Shown here one piece after another: positions 43,901 to 52,656 of a DNA stretch of 64,000 nucleotides; position 1 is the first letter of the stretch; the number at the start of each line of letters is the position of its first letter. The DNA is from Kutzneria chonburiensis (lineage in GTDB: Bacteria; Actinomycetota; Actinomycetes; Mycobacteriales; Pseudonocardiaceae). The notes below the pieces were generated by a model. That model was not told the DNA's origin. It worked only from the letters and a program-made list of their open reading frames with translations, and ran no database searches. The translations under genes were made by a program, and so were the position numbers. The stretch lies in assembly GCF_028622115.1 (NCBI RefSeq), contig NZ_CP097263.1, positions 4,898,001-4,962,000 of the forward strand, in the 5' to 3' direction.

Positions 43901-44821
43901 ATGGAGATCCGGCAGCTGCACTACTTCCTCACGGTCGCCGAGGAGCTGCACTTCGGCCGGGCCGCCGAGCGGCTGCACATCGTGCAGTCGGCGGTGAGCC
44001 AGCAGATCCGGCGGCTGGAACGGGATCTCGGCATGGACCTGTTCGACCGCACCACGCGGACCGTGCGGCTGACCGAGGCCGGCAAGACGCTGCTCCCCCA
44101 CGCCCGGCAGATGCTGGCCACCGCGGCCAAGGCCCGCACCGCCATCGACGAGCTGCGAACCGAGCAGGCCGCCACCGTCCGACTCGGCACCAGTGTCGGC
44201 CTCGGCTCCCGGCTGGAGATCATCCTGGCCGAATTCGCCCGGTTGAGCGGAAATGCCACGCTCGAACTGGTCACCGCCGACACCGACGAGCGCCTGCGGC
44301 GGGTGCTCTCCGGCGAGCTCGACGCCACCCTGCTGCGCGGCGAGCGACCGGTGCCCGGGCTGGAACTGCTGCCGCTGTGGGCCGACCCGCTCATGGTCGC
44401 GCTGCCCGCCCGACACGACCTCGCCGTACGCGCCGTGATCGACCTCGCCGACCTGGCCGGACTGCCGCTCCGATTGGCTTCACGGCAGCGAAATCCGACC
44501 TTGCACGATCTCGTCACCCGCTGCTGCCGCGAAGCCGGCTTCGAGCCCGAGTTCGGCCCGGAGTTCACCACCGACCAGGACACCCTGGCCGCCATCGGCT
44601 TCGGCCGGCCGTCCTGGACCGTCTTCTACGCGCCCAAGGCCGAGCAGCTCCCCGGACCCGGCGTCGTGTTCCGCCCGCTGCGCAACCCCACCCCGATCAT
44701 GCGGGCCTTCCTCGCCGTCCGCCCGGACCCGCCCGGCGCCGGACTCCGGGCACTGATCGACGCCTGCAATGCCGTGCTACGCCACGGCGATGGCGGCGAT
44801 GCCGGCCAACACGACCAGTGA
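43901..44821 (+). CDS. LysR-family transcriptional regulator
   Basis: 306 residues from ATG 43901 with GGAGGG upstream. Winged helix at 1-60 (MEIRQLHYFLTVAEELHFGR with HIVQSAVSQQIRRLERDLGM) and a type 2 periplasmic-binding effector domain (about 92-300). The 85-bp gap to the divergent hydrolase operon is where LysR sites (T-N11-A) would lie; a TGATCA is visible there. Its last 45 bases overlap the 3' end of the EamA transporter gene on the other strand. Confidence 0.92.
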   Translation: MEIRQLHYFLTVAEELHFGRAAERLHIVQSAVSQQIRRLERDLGMDLFDRTTRTVRLTEAGKTLLPHARQMLATAAKARTAIDELRTEQAATVRLGTSVGLGSRLEIILAEFARLSGNATLELVTADTDERLRRVLSGELDATLLRGERPVPGLELLPLWADPLMVALPARHDLAVRAVIDLADLAGLPLRLASRQRNPTLHDLVTRCCREAGFEPEFGPEFTTDQDTLAAIGFGRPSWTVFYAPKAEQLPGPGVVFRPLRNPTPIMRAFLAVRPDPPGAGLRALIDACNAVLRHGDGGDAGQHDQ

Positions 44822-45649
44822 GCCGATGAGTCGGCGGGCGGCCTGGGCTTCGCCGAGGAGGCGCCAGGCGGCGAGGCCGCCAAGGACGATGGACAGCTCG
44901 CGGGCGGGGGCGACGAGGCTGACGGGGGCCAGCCGCAAGGCGTAGAGGACGAACAGGTAGCCGACGGGTGAAAGCAGGCCGACGGTGAGGATCTGGCGGC
45001 GGTGGCGGCGCCACAGCGAGGCGACGGAAGCCCGGTCGCGGAGGACCGAAGGGGCCATGAGCAGGCTCTGGAAGACGGAGCCTGCGCCGAAGTAGGCGAT
45101 GGGCGGAATGCCCAGAGCGGTGACGGAATGGGCGTCCCACAAGGTGTACGCGGCGATGAAGGCACCGGTGAGCAAGCCGTAGAAGACGCCGGCGCGGCGG
45201 CGGGTGGGATCGGCGTGGGTGGGTTTGCCGGAGCTGATGACGAGCACGCCGGAGATGACGAGGAAGGCGCCGAGCAGGCCGGACCAGCCGGGATGCTCGT
45301 GCAGGAACAGCACGGCGACGAGCACGGACAGCAGCGGGCCGGTGCCACGGGCCAGCGGATACACGACGGAGAGATCGCCGACGGCGTAGCCGCGTTGCAG
45401 GACGATGCCGTAGCCCACGTGAAGGACTGCGGTGCCGACGGCGGCCAGCAGCCAGATCGCCAGCACGGTCCACTGTGGACCAGTTAAGCACAGTTGGACC
45501 ACAGCGATGGGGCCGAAGATGACGGCGGAAACGGTGTAGTACAAGAAGACGAACCGGGCACCGCCGTCGCCGACCTGCTTGGCGGCGAGGTTCCAGATGG
45601 CGTGCACGACAGCGGCGATCAGCACGAGCGTGAGGGCAACGCCGTTCAC
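44777..45649 (-). CDS. EamA/DMT-family transporter
   Basis: 290 residues from GTG 45649, with GTGA overlap to the TetR stop. Ten hydrophobic helices in two EamA halves (GVALTLVLIAAVVHAIWNLA at the start; HEHPGWSGLLGAFLVISGVL at the end of the first half; LGEAQAARRLIGSLVVLAGI at the end). The family exports or imports small metabolites. Coupled to the TetR gene, so likely under the same repressor as the divergent SDR genes. Confidence 0.88.
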   Translation of the reverse strand: MNGVALTLVLIAAVVHAIWNLAAKQVGDGGARFVFLYYTVSAVIFGPIAVVQLCLTGPQWTVLAIWLLAAVGTAVLHVGYGIVLQRGYAVGDLSVVYPLARGTGPLLSVLVAVLFLHEHPGWSGLLGAFLVISGVLVISSGKPTHADPTRRRAGVFYGLLTGAFIAAYTLWDAHSVTALGIPPIAYFGAGSVFQSLLMAPSVLRDRASVASLWRRHRRQILTVGLLSPVGYLFVLYALRLAPVSLVAPARELSIVLGGLAAWRLLGEAQAARRLIGSLVVLAGIAAIAVA

Positions 45650-46272
45650 GAGGCCGCGCCGTTCAAGATCGCGGTGAGGATGTCGGTCAGCTGCGGTTCG
45701 ACGTCGACGACGGCATGGCCGAGATCGGGATGGGACTGGTAGAACTCGCGCAAGCGCGTGCCGGGCGCCGCCATCTGCCACAGCGCGCCGGCCATGCTCG
45801 ACCCGGTGGTGGTGAGCAGCGCCGCGCCGCGCTCGCTGATCCCCAGTTGTCGCAACGATTTCCGTACGGTGGCGATCTCGCCGAGCACGATGGTCTTGAA
45901 CTGGTGGACGGCGTCGAGGGACACGTTGCGTTCCAGGTTCATCGGGGCCTGACCGAGCAGGTCGCAGAACAGCGGCCGGGACACGAACGAGCGCGCCAAG
46001 ATCGCCGGGACGTCGTCACGGTCGGCAACGGCCAATGTCTCACGGACAGCAGCCGCCCACTCCTGCCAGGCCTCGGCGGTGATCAGCAGGAAGATCTGCT
46101 CGCGCGTCTCGAAGTAGCGAAGCATGGCCGATTTGTGCAGGCCGACAGCGGCGGCGATGTCGGTGAGGGTCACCTCGCGCACGCTGCGCTCGGCGGCGAG
46201 AACACGGGCGGCATCCAGGATGGCCCGCTCGCGCCCCTGCTTCGCCGTCACGCTTCGTGCACGCTGTGTCAT
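45646..46272 (-). CDS. TetR-family transcriptional regulator
   Basis: 208 residues from ATG 46272 (MTQRARSVTAKQGRERAIL). N-terminal HTH (VREVTLTDIAAAVGLHKSAM with LRYFETREQIFLLI) and a C-terminal ligand/dimer domain of the TetR_C type. No ribosome site is seen, so a leaderless start is possible. A perfect palindrome lies 23 bases upstream, between it and the divergent SDR genes. Together with the coupled transporter this is a classic efflux/detoxification arrangement. Confidence 0.9.
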   Translation of the reverse strand: MTQRARSVTAKQGRERAILDAARVLAAERSVREVTLTDIAAAVGLHKSAMLRYFETREQIFLLITAEAWQEWAAAVRETLAVADRDDVPAILARSFVSRPLFCDLLGQAPMNLERNVSLDAVHQFKTIVLGEIATVRKSLRQLGISERGAALLTTTGSSMAGALWQMAAPGTRLREFYQSHPDLGHAVVDVEPQLTDILTAILNGAAS

Positions 46273-46295
46273 ACGGCACATCATAGCAAAACAGG

Positions 46296-46314
46296 GTTGC
46301 GTTATTAACGCAAC
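46296..46314. promoter_or_regulatory. Perfect palindrome, TetR operator candidate
   Basis: GTTGCGTTATTAACGCAAC: 9-bp perfect arms around one base, in the 59-bp gap between the tetR start (46272) and the SDR start (46332). Position, size and symmetry are those of an autoregulatory TetR site that would control both directions. Confidence 0.8.
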
Positions 46315-46331
46315 GGCGTTGTACTAACTAC

Positions 46332-47198
46332 ATGACACAGACATGGTTCATCACCGGATCGTCCCGGGGCTTCGGCCGCCAGCTCGTGATCGCCGCACTG
46401 GAGGCCGGCGACCAGGTCGCCGCCACCGCGCGGCGGCCGGAACAGCTCGACGATCTCGTGCAGAAGTACGGGGACCGCGTCCTGCCGCTGGCCCTGGACG
46501 TGACCGACCGGGCCGCGGCGGTGGCCGCCCTCGATGCGACGGTCGCCCGGTTCGGCCGGGTCGACGTCGTGGTCAACAACGCCGGCTACGCGAACATCGC
46601 GCCGGTGGAGACGGCGTCCGAAGAGGACTTCCGGCGGCAGTTCGACACCAACTTCTGGGGCGTGTACAACGTTTCCACCGCGGCGATCCCGGTGCTGAAG
46701 ACCCAGGGCGCGGGCACGATCGTGCAGTTCTCGTCGATCGGCGGCCGGGTCGGCGGGACGCCGGGGCTCGGGTCGTACCAGGCGGCGAAGTTCGCGGTGG
46801 ACGGTTTCACCCGGGTGCTGGCCACTGAGCTTGCGCCCCTTGGGGTTCGCTTTCTCGTGGTGGAGCCGGCCGGGTTCGCCACCGACTGGGCCGGCGCGTC
46901 CATGGCGGTTCACGACATCGCCCCCGAGTACGCGGCGACCGTCGGCGCGATGGCCGGCGGCCTCGACCGGCCCGAGCTGTCGGCCGGGGATCCCCGCCGG
47001 GCCGGGGAAATCCTGGTGCGGGTGGTGAAGAACCCGGAGCTGCCATCGCATCTGCTGCTCGGGGCCGGGGCCGTGACGAGCGCGCAGGCGTATTCACGTG
47101 GGCAGCTCGCGGAGGCCGAGGCGTGGGCGGCGGTGAGCCGGTCGGCCGACTTCGACCAGGAGCACCCGGTGGAACTCCCGTTTGGAGCACAGCAATGA
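46332..47198 (+). CDS. Short-chain dehydrogenase/reductase
   Basis: 288 residues from ATG 46332. Classical SDR: NAD(P) motif TGSSRGFG at about 8-15, NNAG in VDVVVNNAGYANI, catalytic Ser in VQFSSIGG and Tyr-x3-Lys in GSYQAAKFAVDG. Arg after TGSS favours NADP. Substrate unknown. Starts right after the TetR palindrome with no ribosome site, so possibly leaderless. Overlaps the next SDR gene by ATGA. Confidence 0.9.
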   Translation: MTQTWFITGSSRGFGRQLVIAALEAGDQVAATARRPEQLDDLVQKYGDRVLPLALDVTDRAAAVAALDATVARFGRVDVVVNNAGYANIAPVETASEEDFRRQFDTNFWGVYNVSTAAIPVLKTQGAGTIVQFSSIGGRVGGTPGLGSYQAAKFAVDGFTRVLATELAPLGVRFLVVEPAGFATDWAGASMAVHDIAPEYAATVGAMAGGLDRPELSAGDPRRAGEILVRVVKNPELPSHLLLGAGAVTSAQAYSRGQLAEAEAWAAVSRSADFDQEHPVELPFGAQQ

Positions 47199-47926
47199 GC
47201 ACAGTGGCCTTGGTGACCGGTGCGGGCAGCGGCATGGGCCGCGCGACCGCGATTCTGTTGGCCCAGCGCGGGGCCGCGGTCGCCGTTGTCGGACGGCGAG
47301 CAGGCAAACTCGACGAAGTCGTTGCGGAGATTGAGAAGTCGGGCGGCCGCGCGCTGGCCGTGCCGGCCGATGTCGGACGGCCCGAGGAGATGGAACGGGC
47401 CGTCGCGCAGACCGTCGATCGCTTCGGCGGGTTGGACTGGGCGGTCAACAATGCCGGCGTGGCCGGGAAACAGGTCCCGACCGGCGAGCTGCCCGTCGAC
47501 GAGTGGCGGCGGGTACTCGACATCAACCTCGACGGCCTGTTCTACGGGATGCGGTACCAGATTCCGGCAATGCTGGCCCGCGGCGGCGGGTCGATCGTCA
47601 ACATCTCCAGCGTGTTCGCCGACCTCGGCGGCCCGGCCGTCCAGTATTCGACGGCCAAGCACGGGATTCGCGGCCTGACCCGGTCCGCCGCGAAGGAGTA
47701 CGCGGCGCAGGGCATCCGGGTCAACGAATTGCAGCCCGGGATCATCGAGTCGGAGATGACCGCCGCCGACCCCGAGGGCGCGCAGCGAGTGGCCGACCGT
47801 GGCGTCCCCATCGGGCGAATCGGGACCGGCACGGAGATCGCCGCAGCAGTGGCATTCCTTTTGTCGGACGAGGCGTCGTACATCACCGGCGCGCACTTGG
47901 CCGTCGATGGCGGCTTTCTCGCCTAG
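47195..47926 (+). CDS. Short-chain dehydrogenase/reductase
   Basis: 243 residues from ATG 47195. Motifs TGAGSGMG, NNAG (WAVNNAGVAG), Ser in NISSVFADLGGPAV, Tyr-x3-Lys in QYSTAKHGIRG, and the C-terminal YITGAHLAVDGGF typical of FabG-like members. Coupled to the first SDR gene (ATGA), so both are probably derepressed together by whatever ligand the TetR protein senses. Two consecutive oxidoreductions on one compound are a reasonable guess. Confidence 0.9.
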   Translation: MSTVALVTGAGSGMGRATAILLAQRGAAVAVVGRRAGKLDEVVAEIEKSGGRALAVPADVGRPEEMERAVAQTVDRFGGLDWAVNNAGVAGKQVPTGELPVDEWRRVLDINLDGLFYGMRYQIPAMLARGGGSIVNISSVFADLGGPAVQYSTAKHGIRGLTRSAAKEYAAQGIRVNELQPGIIESEMTAADPEGAQRVADRGVPIGRIGTGTEIAAAVAFLLSDEASYITGAHLAVDGGFLA

Positions 47927-48037
47927 GGGTCACCCGTCCGGCCGAGCAACTCGCCTCCACCCCCACCGCTTTCCTCGCTACCGTTGACTGGTCACTTACG
48001 GCCGTCCGCTCTTCGCGCGAGGTAAGGGGAAAGCACG

Positions 48038-48946
48038 GTGCTGCGCAGTTTCATCGACTGGCTCGACGATTACCTCGCCGGCGAGGGACCGTCCGGCCTC
48101 GCCAGGGCCGTCGTCGGATTACTTTCGTTCGCGGCACTCTGCGGCGCGATCCTCGGAGATATCGCAATCAGGGCCGGCGCGATCGTCGCGATCATGCTTC
48201 TGGTGCTGGGCGGTGGGCTCGTACTGCTGGCCGACCGACGTTCGCTCCAGCGCCGGATCCGGGCCGACCAGCGACTCATCTTCGACTATGCCCACGCGTT
48301 GCACGGCAGGACTCCGGGCTACCACATCACCTCGTGGGACAAGACGATCGTCGTCGCCGCCAATGGCGATGCGGTCGACACCATGAAGGTGCGGGCGAGA
48401 GCGGAGAGGACCGGCGTCCAGGCTTTCTACCTGTGGTTCGGCTGTGGTTGGCCGCAGCCGGCCAAGTACCAGCGCAAGGTGCACGTGGAGGTGCGGACCC
48501 TGCTAGTGGACGACGTCCCGGGCACCAGGCTGGACCGGACGGTCGTCTGGTTCCCCAACGGCCGCTTCGTGGTCATCGTCCAGTTTCCGTCGACACTGGA
48601 AGCGGGCAACGACATATACCTCCAGCTCGAGGTGGCGTGGCCCGGAAAGTGCCGACCCTTGATTCGCGGTGAATGCGATCGGTACACGCTGACTCTGAGT
48701 CACCTGCTCACACAGGCTCGGTACAAGATCGTGCTGCCCAAGGGAGCCGACACCTACAGCGATCCGATCGGCTTCCAGGAGGGCGTCACACTGAAGTCGG
48801 GAACGGATGTCGAGGGGCGCCCGACCCATGTGATCGAGGCCCACGACGTGCCGCCCAATCACGCGATCGGTCTGCAGCTGGAACTGAAGAAAGGGGCCTA
48901 CCCCGCGACACGCCAGGGAAGGCCCTTTCAGACCGCGGACCAGTGA
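48038..48946 (+). CDS. Membrane-anchored protein of unknown function
   Basis: 302 residues from GTG 48038 with AAGGGGAAAG upstream. Two hydrophobic helices close together (about residues 22-66: ARAVVGLLSFAALCGAILGD, then AIVAIMLLVLGGGLVLLADR), then a soluble region of about 230 residues that looks beta-rich and resembles no family I recognise. The hydrophilic part probably faces the cytoplasm. Alone between the SDR genes and the propeller gene. Confidence 0.65.
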   Translation: MLRSFIDWLDDYLAGEGPSGLARAVVGLLSFAALCGAILGDIAIRAGAIVAIMLLVLGGGLVLLADRRSLQRRIRADQRLIFDYAHALHGRTPGYHITSWDKTIVVAANGDAVDTMKVRARAERTGVQAFYLWFGCGWPQPAKYQRKVHVEVRTLLVDDVPGTRLDRTVVWFPNGRFVVIVQFPSTLEAGNDIYLQLEVAWPGKCRPLIRGECDRYTLTLSHLLTQARYKIVLPKGADTYSDPIGFQEGVTLKSGTDVEGRPTHVIEAHDVPPNHAIGLQLELKKGAYPATRQGRPFQTADQ

Positions 48947-49296
48947 ATCAGCCGCCGTTTTCGTCGCCGAGGTCGGCCATTGCGTTCCCACTTCCTCTCT
49001 GTCCGAGGGTCACCAAAGCCGGACGCCCCCGAAGGCCGCGACCGGAAGCGTAATTGATCGATTTCTTCGGCCGATACCGACCCTCCCGCGCATTCACACA
49101 TACCCACCGGGTAGAATTCGCCATCTACGCCGAAACTTCGCGGTGAATGATCCTCGCATTGGTCATGAGGTTTCCTCGCTCAGGGCCGCCTGGAAGGTCA
49201 CTCGGGGGACCGTGACTGCCTTGCTCGAGAGCCTCTGTGGCGCGGATGTCGGTGCTAGCCTGCGCACGGGTGGGATCGACGAGGGGGAGTCGGCGG
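48947..49296. other. 350-bp intergenic region
   Basis: No supportable ORF. It must carry the terminator of the preceding gene and the promoter of the propeller-rraA pair; TAGAAT (about 49112) and TAGCCT (about 49259) are possible -10 hexamers. A GAGGGGGAG ribosome site lies at its right end. I see no strong palindrome. Confidence 0.4.
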
Positions 49297-51891
49297 ATGA
49301 TGTGCAGCATTGCCCCGCGCAGCGTGAACCTGCAAGGCGTGGCGCTGGTGAACGACCGGTGCGGCTGGGCGGTGGGCGACGGCGGCATGATCCTCATGAC
49401 GACCGATGCGGGAGGGACGTGGCTGCCGCAGGGAGAGACCGAGAAGGACCTGCGCGCGGTGAGCTTCGTGGACACGGAGCGGGGCTGGGTGGCGGGTCGG
49501 GACGGGACGATCCTGCGGACCGAGGACGGTGGCAGCACCTGGGAAATCTGCGCATCGGGGACGGATCGGAACCTGTACGGCATCGCGGTCGCACCGGAGG
49601 GCCGGACGGGCTGGGCGGTGGGCGACAGCGGCACGATCCTGGTCACGACGGACGGCGGCCGGACCTGGGGCCGGCAGGACGGGATCGACGACACGCACCT
49701 GTCCCGATGCTACGCGCTGGACGACGACACGGCCTGGGTGGTGGGCATGCGGGGCCGGATCCTCGCGACCACGGACGGCGGCGAGACCTGGCGGATCCAG
49801 CCGACGGGCGTGGAGAACGACGTCAGGGGCATCTACGCGATCTCCAAGGACGAGGTCTGGGCCAGCGGCCGCAAAGGCACGCTGCTGCACACCGAGGACG
49901 GCGGGGCGACCTGGACGAAGGTCGACGCCGACACGGAACTGGACATCTACGGCCTGTGGGTGTCGCCGGACGGCGGCAAGATCAGGGCCTCCGGTGACGA
50001 CGGCTACATCTTCGCCTCGGACGACGGCGGCAGGACCTGGGCCCCGCAGAACAGCGGCACGGGCAAGGATGTCGTGTCGCTGTCCTTCGACCGCAACGCC
50101 GAGAACGGCTGGGCGGCCGGCGATGACGGCCTGATCCTGGGCACGCCGGACGGCGGCGAGACGTGGCGGCCGCAGCTGGACGGCACGTACATGGATCTTG
50201 TCGGCATCCACGGCACGGGCGAGAACCGCTGGGTGGTCGGACAAAGCGGCACGGTCGTACTCAGCACGGACGGCGGCACGACCTGGCGTGGCGGGCACAT
50301 CGGCGTCGACGAGCTGCTGTGGGCCGTGCACCAGGACAACGCGGTCGGTGCGAACGGCACGATCGTCGTCACCGAAGACGGCGGCCAGACCTGGCGGCGC
50401 GAAGACAGCGGCACCACCGAACACCTCTACAGCATCCACTCGGGACGGGCCGTAGGTGCCAACGGCACGATCCTGGTCAAGGACGGCGGCACGTGGACGC
50501 GGCAGGACAGCGGCACCGACCGTCACCTGTGGGCGGTCACGTTCGTCCACAAGAAGGGCTGGGCGGTCGGGGCCGACGGCACGATTCTCGTCACCGAGGA
50601 CGGAAACACCTGGCACAGCCAGGAATCACCGGTCGATGTAAACCTGACCAACGTATGCGCCCTGGACGACAATACGGCCTACATCGTCGGCCGAAACGGC
50701 ACGATCCTGGCCACGCAAGACGGCGGAACCACCTGGCAGCAACAGAAGAGCGGCACTGAAAACGCCCTTTGGGGAATTGCATTCGACGGCCGGAACGGCT
50801 GGGCGGTCGGCGACGGCGGCACGATCCTGGCCACCCGGGACGGCGAGCTCTGGCAGCCCCAGGACAGCACGGTTTCCGGTGCCCTCAAAGACGTCTGGGC
50901 CGGTGCCGGCAAGGCCACGGCGGTCGGTGACGGCGGCCAGATCATCGCTACGACCGACGGCGAGAACTGGGCCGCACGGGTGGAAAGCACCGGCAAGAAC
51001 CTCTACGGCGTGCTGATCGACCCGGCCACGAACAACGGCTGGGTGGTCGGCGACGGCGGCACGGTCCTGGCCTCGCGCCGCGGCGGCCGCTGGCATCACC
51101 AGCGCAGCAACACCACCCGCAACCAGTACCGCATCGCGATGCCCAACGGCCGCAAGGGATGGACCATCGGCCGCGGCGGCACGATCATGACCACCGAGGA
51201 CGCCGGCCGGACCTGGCAGCCGCAGCAGAGCGGCTCCACCAGGGATCTGCTGTCGGTGCACGCCCGTCCCGACGCGCGCCGAGCGTGGGCGGTCGGCGAC
51301 TGCGGCACGATCGTGCACACCGGCGACGGCGGCAACACCTGGGTCCATCAACCGACCACCGGCATGGCCGACATCCCGTTGTGGGAGATCGGTTTCGCCG
51401 ATGACACGACCGGGTGGACGACCGGTGAGCGGGGCAAGATCCTGGCCACCACGGACGGCGGCCGGACCTGGACCCACCAGCACAGCGGCACCGTGGACGA
51501 CCTGCTCGGCGTGCATGTCATGGACAGCAACAAGGTCTGGGCCGTGGGCGACGGCGGCACGATCGTCAGCACCACCGACGGCGGCCGGACCTGGCGCGGC
51601 CACGAGAGCGGCACCACGCAGAACTTCGTCACCGTGCACTTCTCGGCCGACGGCCGCACCGGCTGCGCGGTCGGCCGCAGCGACGTCGTGGCCATCACCC
51701 GCGACGGTGGCGACACCTGGCAGGTCGGCGTGACAGGATCGGGCATGTCGTTGTGGGATGTCGCCGTGCTGTCGCCGGACCGGTTGTGGATCGTCGGCGA
51801 CGAGGGCACCGTGCTGTCCACCGACGACGGCGGCGCCAGTTGGAACCAGCATTTCTACAGCCCGGAGAAGGACCTGAAAGGAACGGTATGA
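49297..51891 (+). CDS. Giant YCF48/BNR-type beta-propeller protein with 21 repeats
   Basis: 864 residues from ATG 49297 (GAGGGGGAG eight bases upstream). The whole protein is built of a roughly 41-residue repeat with consensus GWAVGDGGTILATTDGGRTW followed by a short linker. By eye I count 21 repeats. YCF48/HCF136-like proteins form seven-bladed propellers, so 21 blades would make three propellers in a row. No signal peptide, membrane helix, catalytic domain or C-terminal anchor is seen, so it should be a cytoplasmic scaffold. Coupled by ATGA to the rraA-like gene. Function unknown. Confidence 0.85.
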   Translation: MMCSIAPRSVNLQGVALVNDRCGWAVGDGGMILMTTDAGGTWLPQGETEKDLRAVSFVDTERGWVAGRDGTILRTEDGGSTWEICASGTDRNLYGIAVAPEGRTGWAVGDSGTILVTTDGGRTWGRQDGIDDTHLSRCYALDDDTAWVVGMRGRILATTDGGETWRIQPTGVENDVRGIYAISKDEVWASGRKGTLLHTEDGGATWTKVDADTELDIYGLWVSPDGGKIRASGDDGYIFASDDGGRTWAPQNSGTGKDVVSLSFDRNAENGWAAGDDGLILGTPDGGETWRPQLDGTYMDLVGIHGTGENRWVVGQSGTVVLSTDGGTTWRGGHIGVDELLWAVHQDNAVGANGTIVVTEDGGQTWRREDSGTTEHLYSIHSGRAVGANGTILVKDGGTWTRQDSGTDRHLWAVTFVHKKGWAVGADGTILVTEDGNTWHSQESPVDVNLTNVCALDDNTAYIVGRNGTILATQDGGTTWQQQKSGTENALWGIAFDGRNGWAVGDGGTILATRDGELWQPQDSTVSGALKDVWAGAGKATAVGDGGQIIATTDGENWAARVESTGKNLYGVLIDPATNNGWVVGDGGTVLASRRGGRWHHQRSNTTRNQYRIAMPNGRKGWTIGRGGTIMTTEDAGRTWQPQQSGSTRDLLSVHARPDARRAWAVGDCGTIVHTGDGGNTWVHQPTTGMADIPLWEIGFADDTTGWTTGERGKILATTDGGRTWTHQHSGTVDDLLGVHVMDSNKVWAVGDGGTIVSTTDGGRTWRGHESGTTQNFVTVHFSADGRTGCAVGRSDVVAITRDGGDTWQVGVTGSGMSLWDVAVLSPDRLWIVGDEGTVLSTDDGGASWNQHFYSPEKDLKGTV

Positions 51892-52499
51892 GCTTCAAGG
51901 ACGTCCCGCCGACCACCCTGGCCGACATCCTCGGTCGCCAGCAGGTGATGGACATCGGCATCCGTCCACTGTGGACGGGTGCGCCGCGGGTGGCCGGTCC
52001 GGCGTTCACGGTGAAGTGCGCGCCCGGCGACAACCTCATGCTGCACGCCGCGATCTACCGCGCCGAGCCGGGTTCGGTGATCGTGGTGGAGTCCGGCGAC
52101 CTGGACTACGCGCTGGCCGGCGGCAACGTGTGCGCGGTCGCGCACCGCCGCGGCGTCGCCGCGTTCGTGGTCGACGGCCTGATCCGCGACCTCGGCGAGG
52201 TCCGCGAGGACGGCTTCCCGGTGTTCGGCCGGGGCGTCATCCCGATTCCGGGCACCAAGAAGGAGGTCCGGCCGCTGGGCGGCCAGGTCACCGTCGGCGG
52301 CGTGCGGATCAACCCCGGCGACATCGTGGTGGCCGACGAGGAAGGTGTCGTCGTGGTGCCGGGCGACCGGCAGGACGAGGTCCTCGCGCAGGCGCAGGCC
52401 AAGCTGGCCAAGGAAGCCGCCGAGACCCTGGACGACTGGGAGCAGGCGCACCGGGCCCGCATCGACAAAACGTTGGCGGACAACGGCTTCGTGGGCTGA
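51888..52499 (+). CDS. RraA-family protein (HMG/CHA aldolase-like)
   Basis: 203 residues from ATG 51888 with AAAGGAA upstream and ATGA overlap with the propeller gene. RraA fold: APGDNLMLHAAIYRAEPGSV, GGNVCAVAHRRGVAAFVVDG, LIRDLGEV with the Arg-Asp metal site, and NPGDIVVADEEGVVVVP. Members are either class II aldolases for 4-hydroxy-4-methyl-2-oxoglutarate or oxaloacetate, or RNase E regulators. The Arg-Asp pair favours enzyme activity. The translational tie to a large scaffold protein is unusual. Confidence 0.88.
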   Translation: MSFKDVPPTTLADILGRQQVMDIGIRPLWTGAPRVAGPAFTVKCAPGDNLMLHAAIYRAEPGSVIVVESGDLDYALAGGNVCAVAHRRGVAAFVVDGLIRDLGEVREDGFPVFGRGVIPIPGTKKEVRPLGGQVTVGGVRINPGDIVVADEEGVVVVPGDRQDEVLAQAQAKLAKEAAETLDDWEQAHRARIDKTLADNGFVG

Positions 52500-52506
52500 A
52501 GAGAGG

Positions 52507-52537
52507 CGGCCGGCCTGGCGAACGACCAGGCCGGCCG
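52507..52537 (+). terminator. Hairpin terminator after the rraA-like gene
   Basis: Perfect 12-bp stem CGGCCGGCCTGG / CCAGGCCGGCCG with a 7-base loop, eight bases after the stop codon. Lies between convergent genes, so it may act in both directions. Confidence 0.8.
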
Positions 52538-52539
52538 AA

Positions 52540-52630
52540 CAGCCGGGCCGAGCGGCCGGGGAGGCCCCGGCAGGCAGGCCGAGCAACCGGGCCTGACAGC
52601 CGGGCTGAGCGGCCGGGAGGCCCGGCAGGC
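52540..52630. repeat. Direct repeat, two GC-rich units
   Basis: A unit beginning CAGCCGGGC and containing GAGCGGCCGGG, then AGGC and CCGGCAGGC, occurs at 52540-52575 and, with small changes, at 52597-52630. The units are 57 bp apart start to start. They are noncoding and lie between the rraA hairpin and the MFS gene end. Each unit can fold on itself. Origin unclear; it may be a slippage-derived extension of the terminator region. Confidence 0.6.
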
Positions 52631-52656
52631 GAAGTGCCGGGCCGCTGCCGAGCCGG

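Noticed and set aside
49255-50616. 453-codon minus-strand ORF opposite the propeller gene
   Set aside because: Repeat-driven antisense frame; Val/Arg/Ala shadow of the 41-residue repeat.
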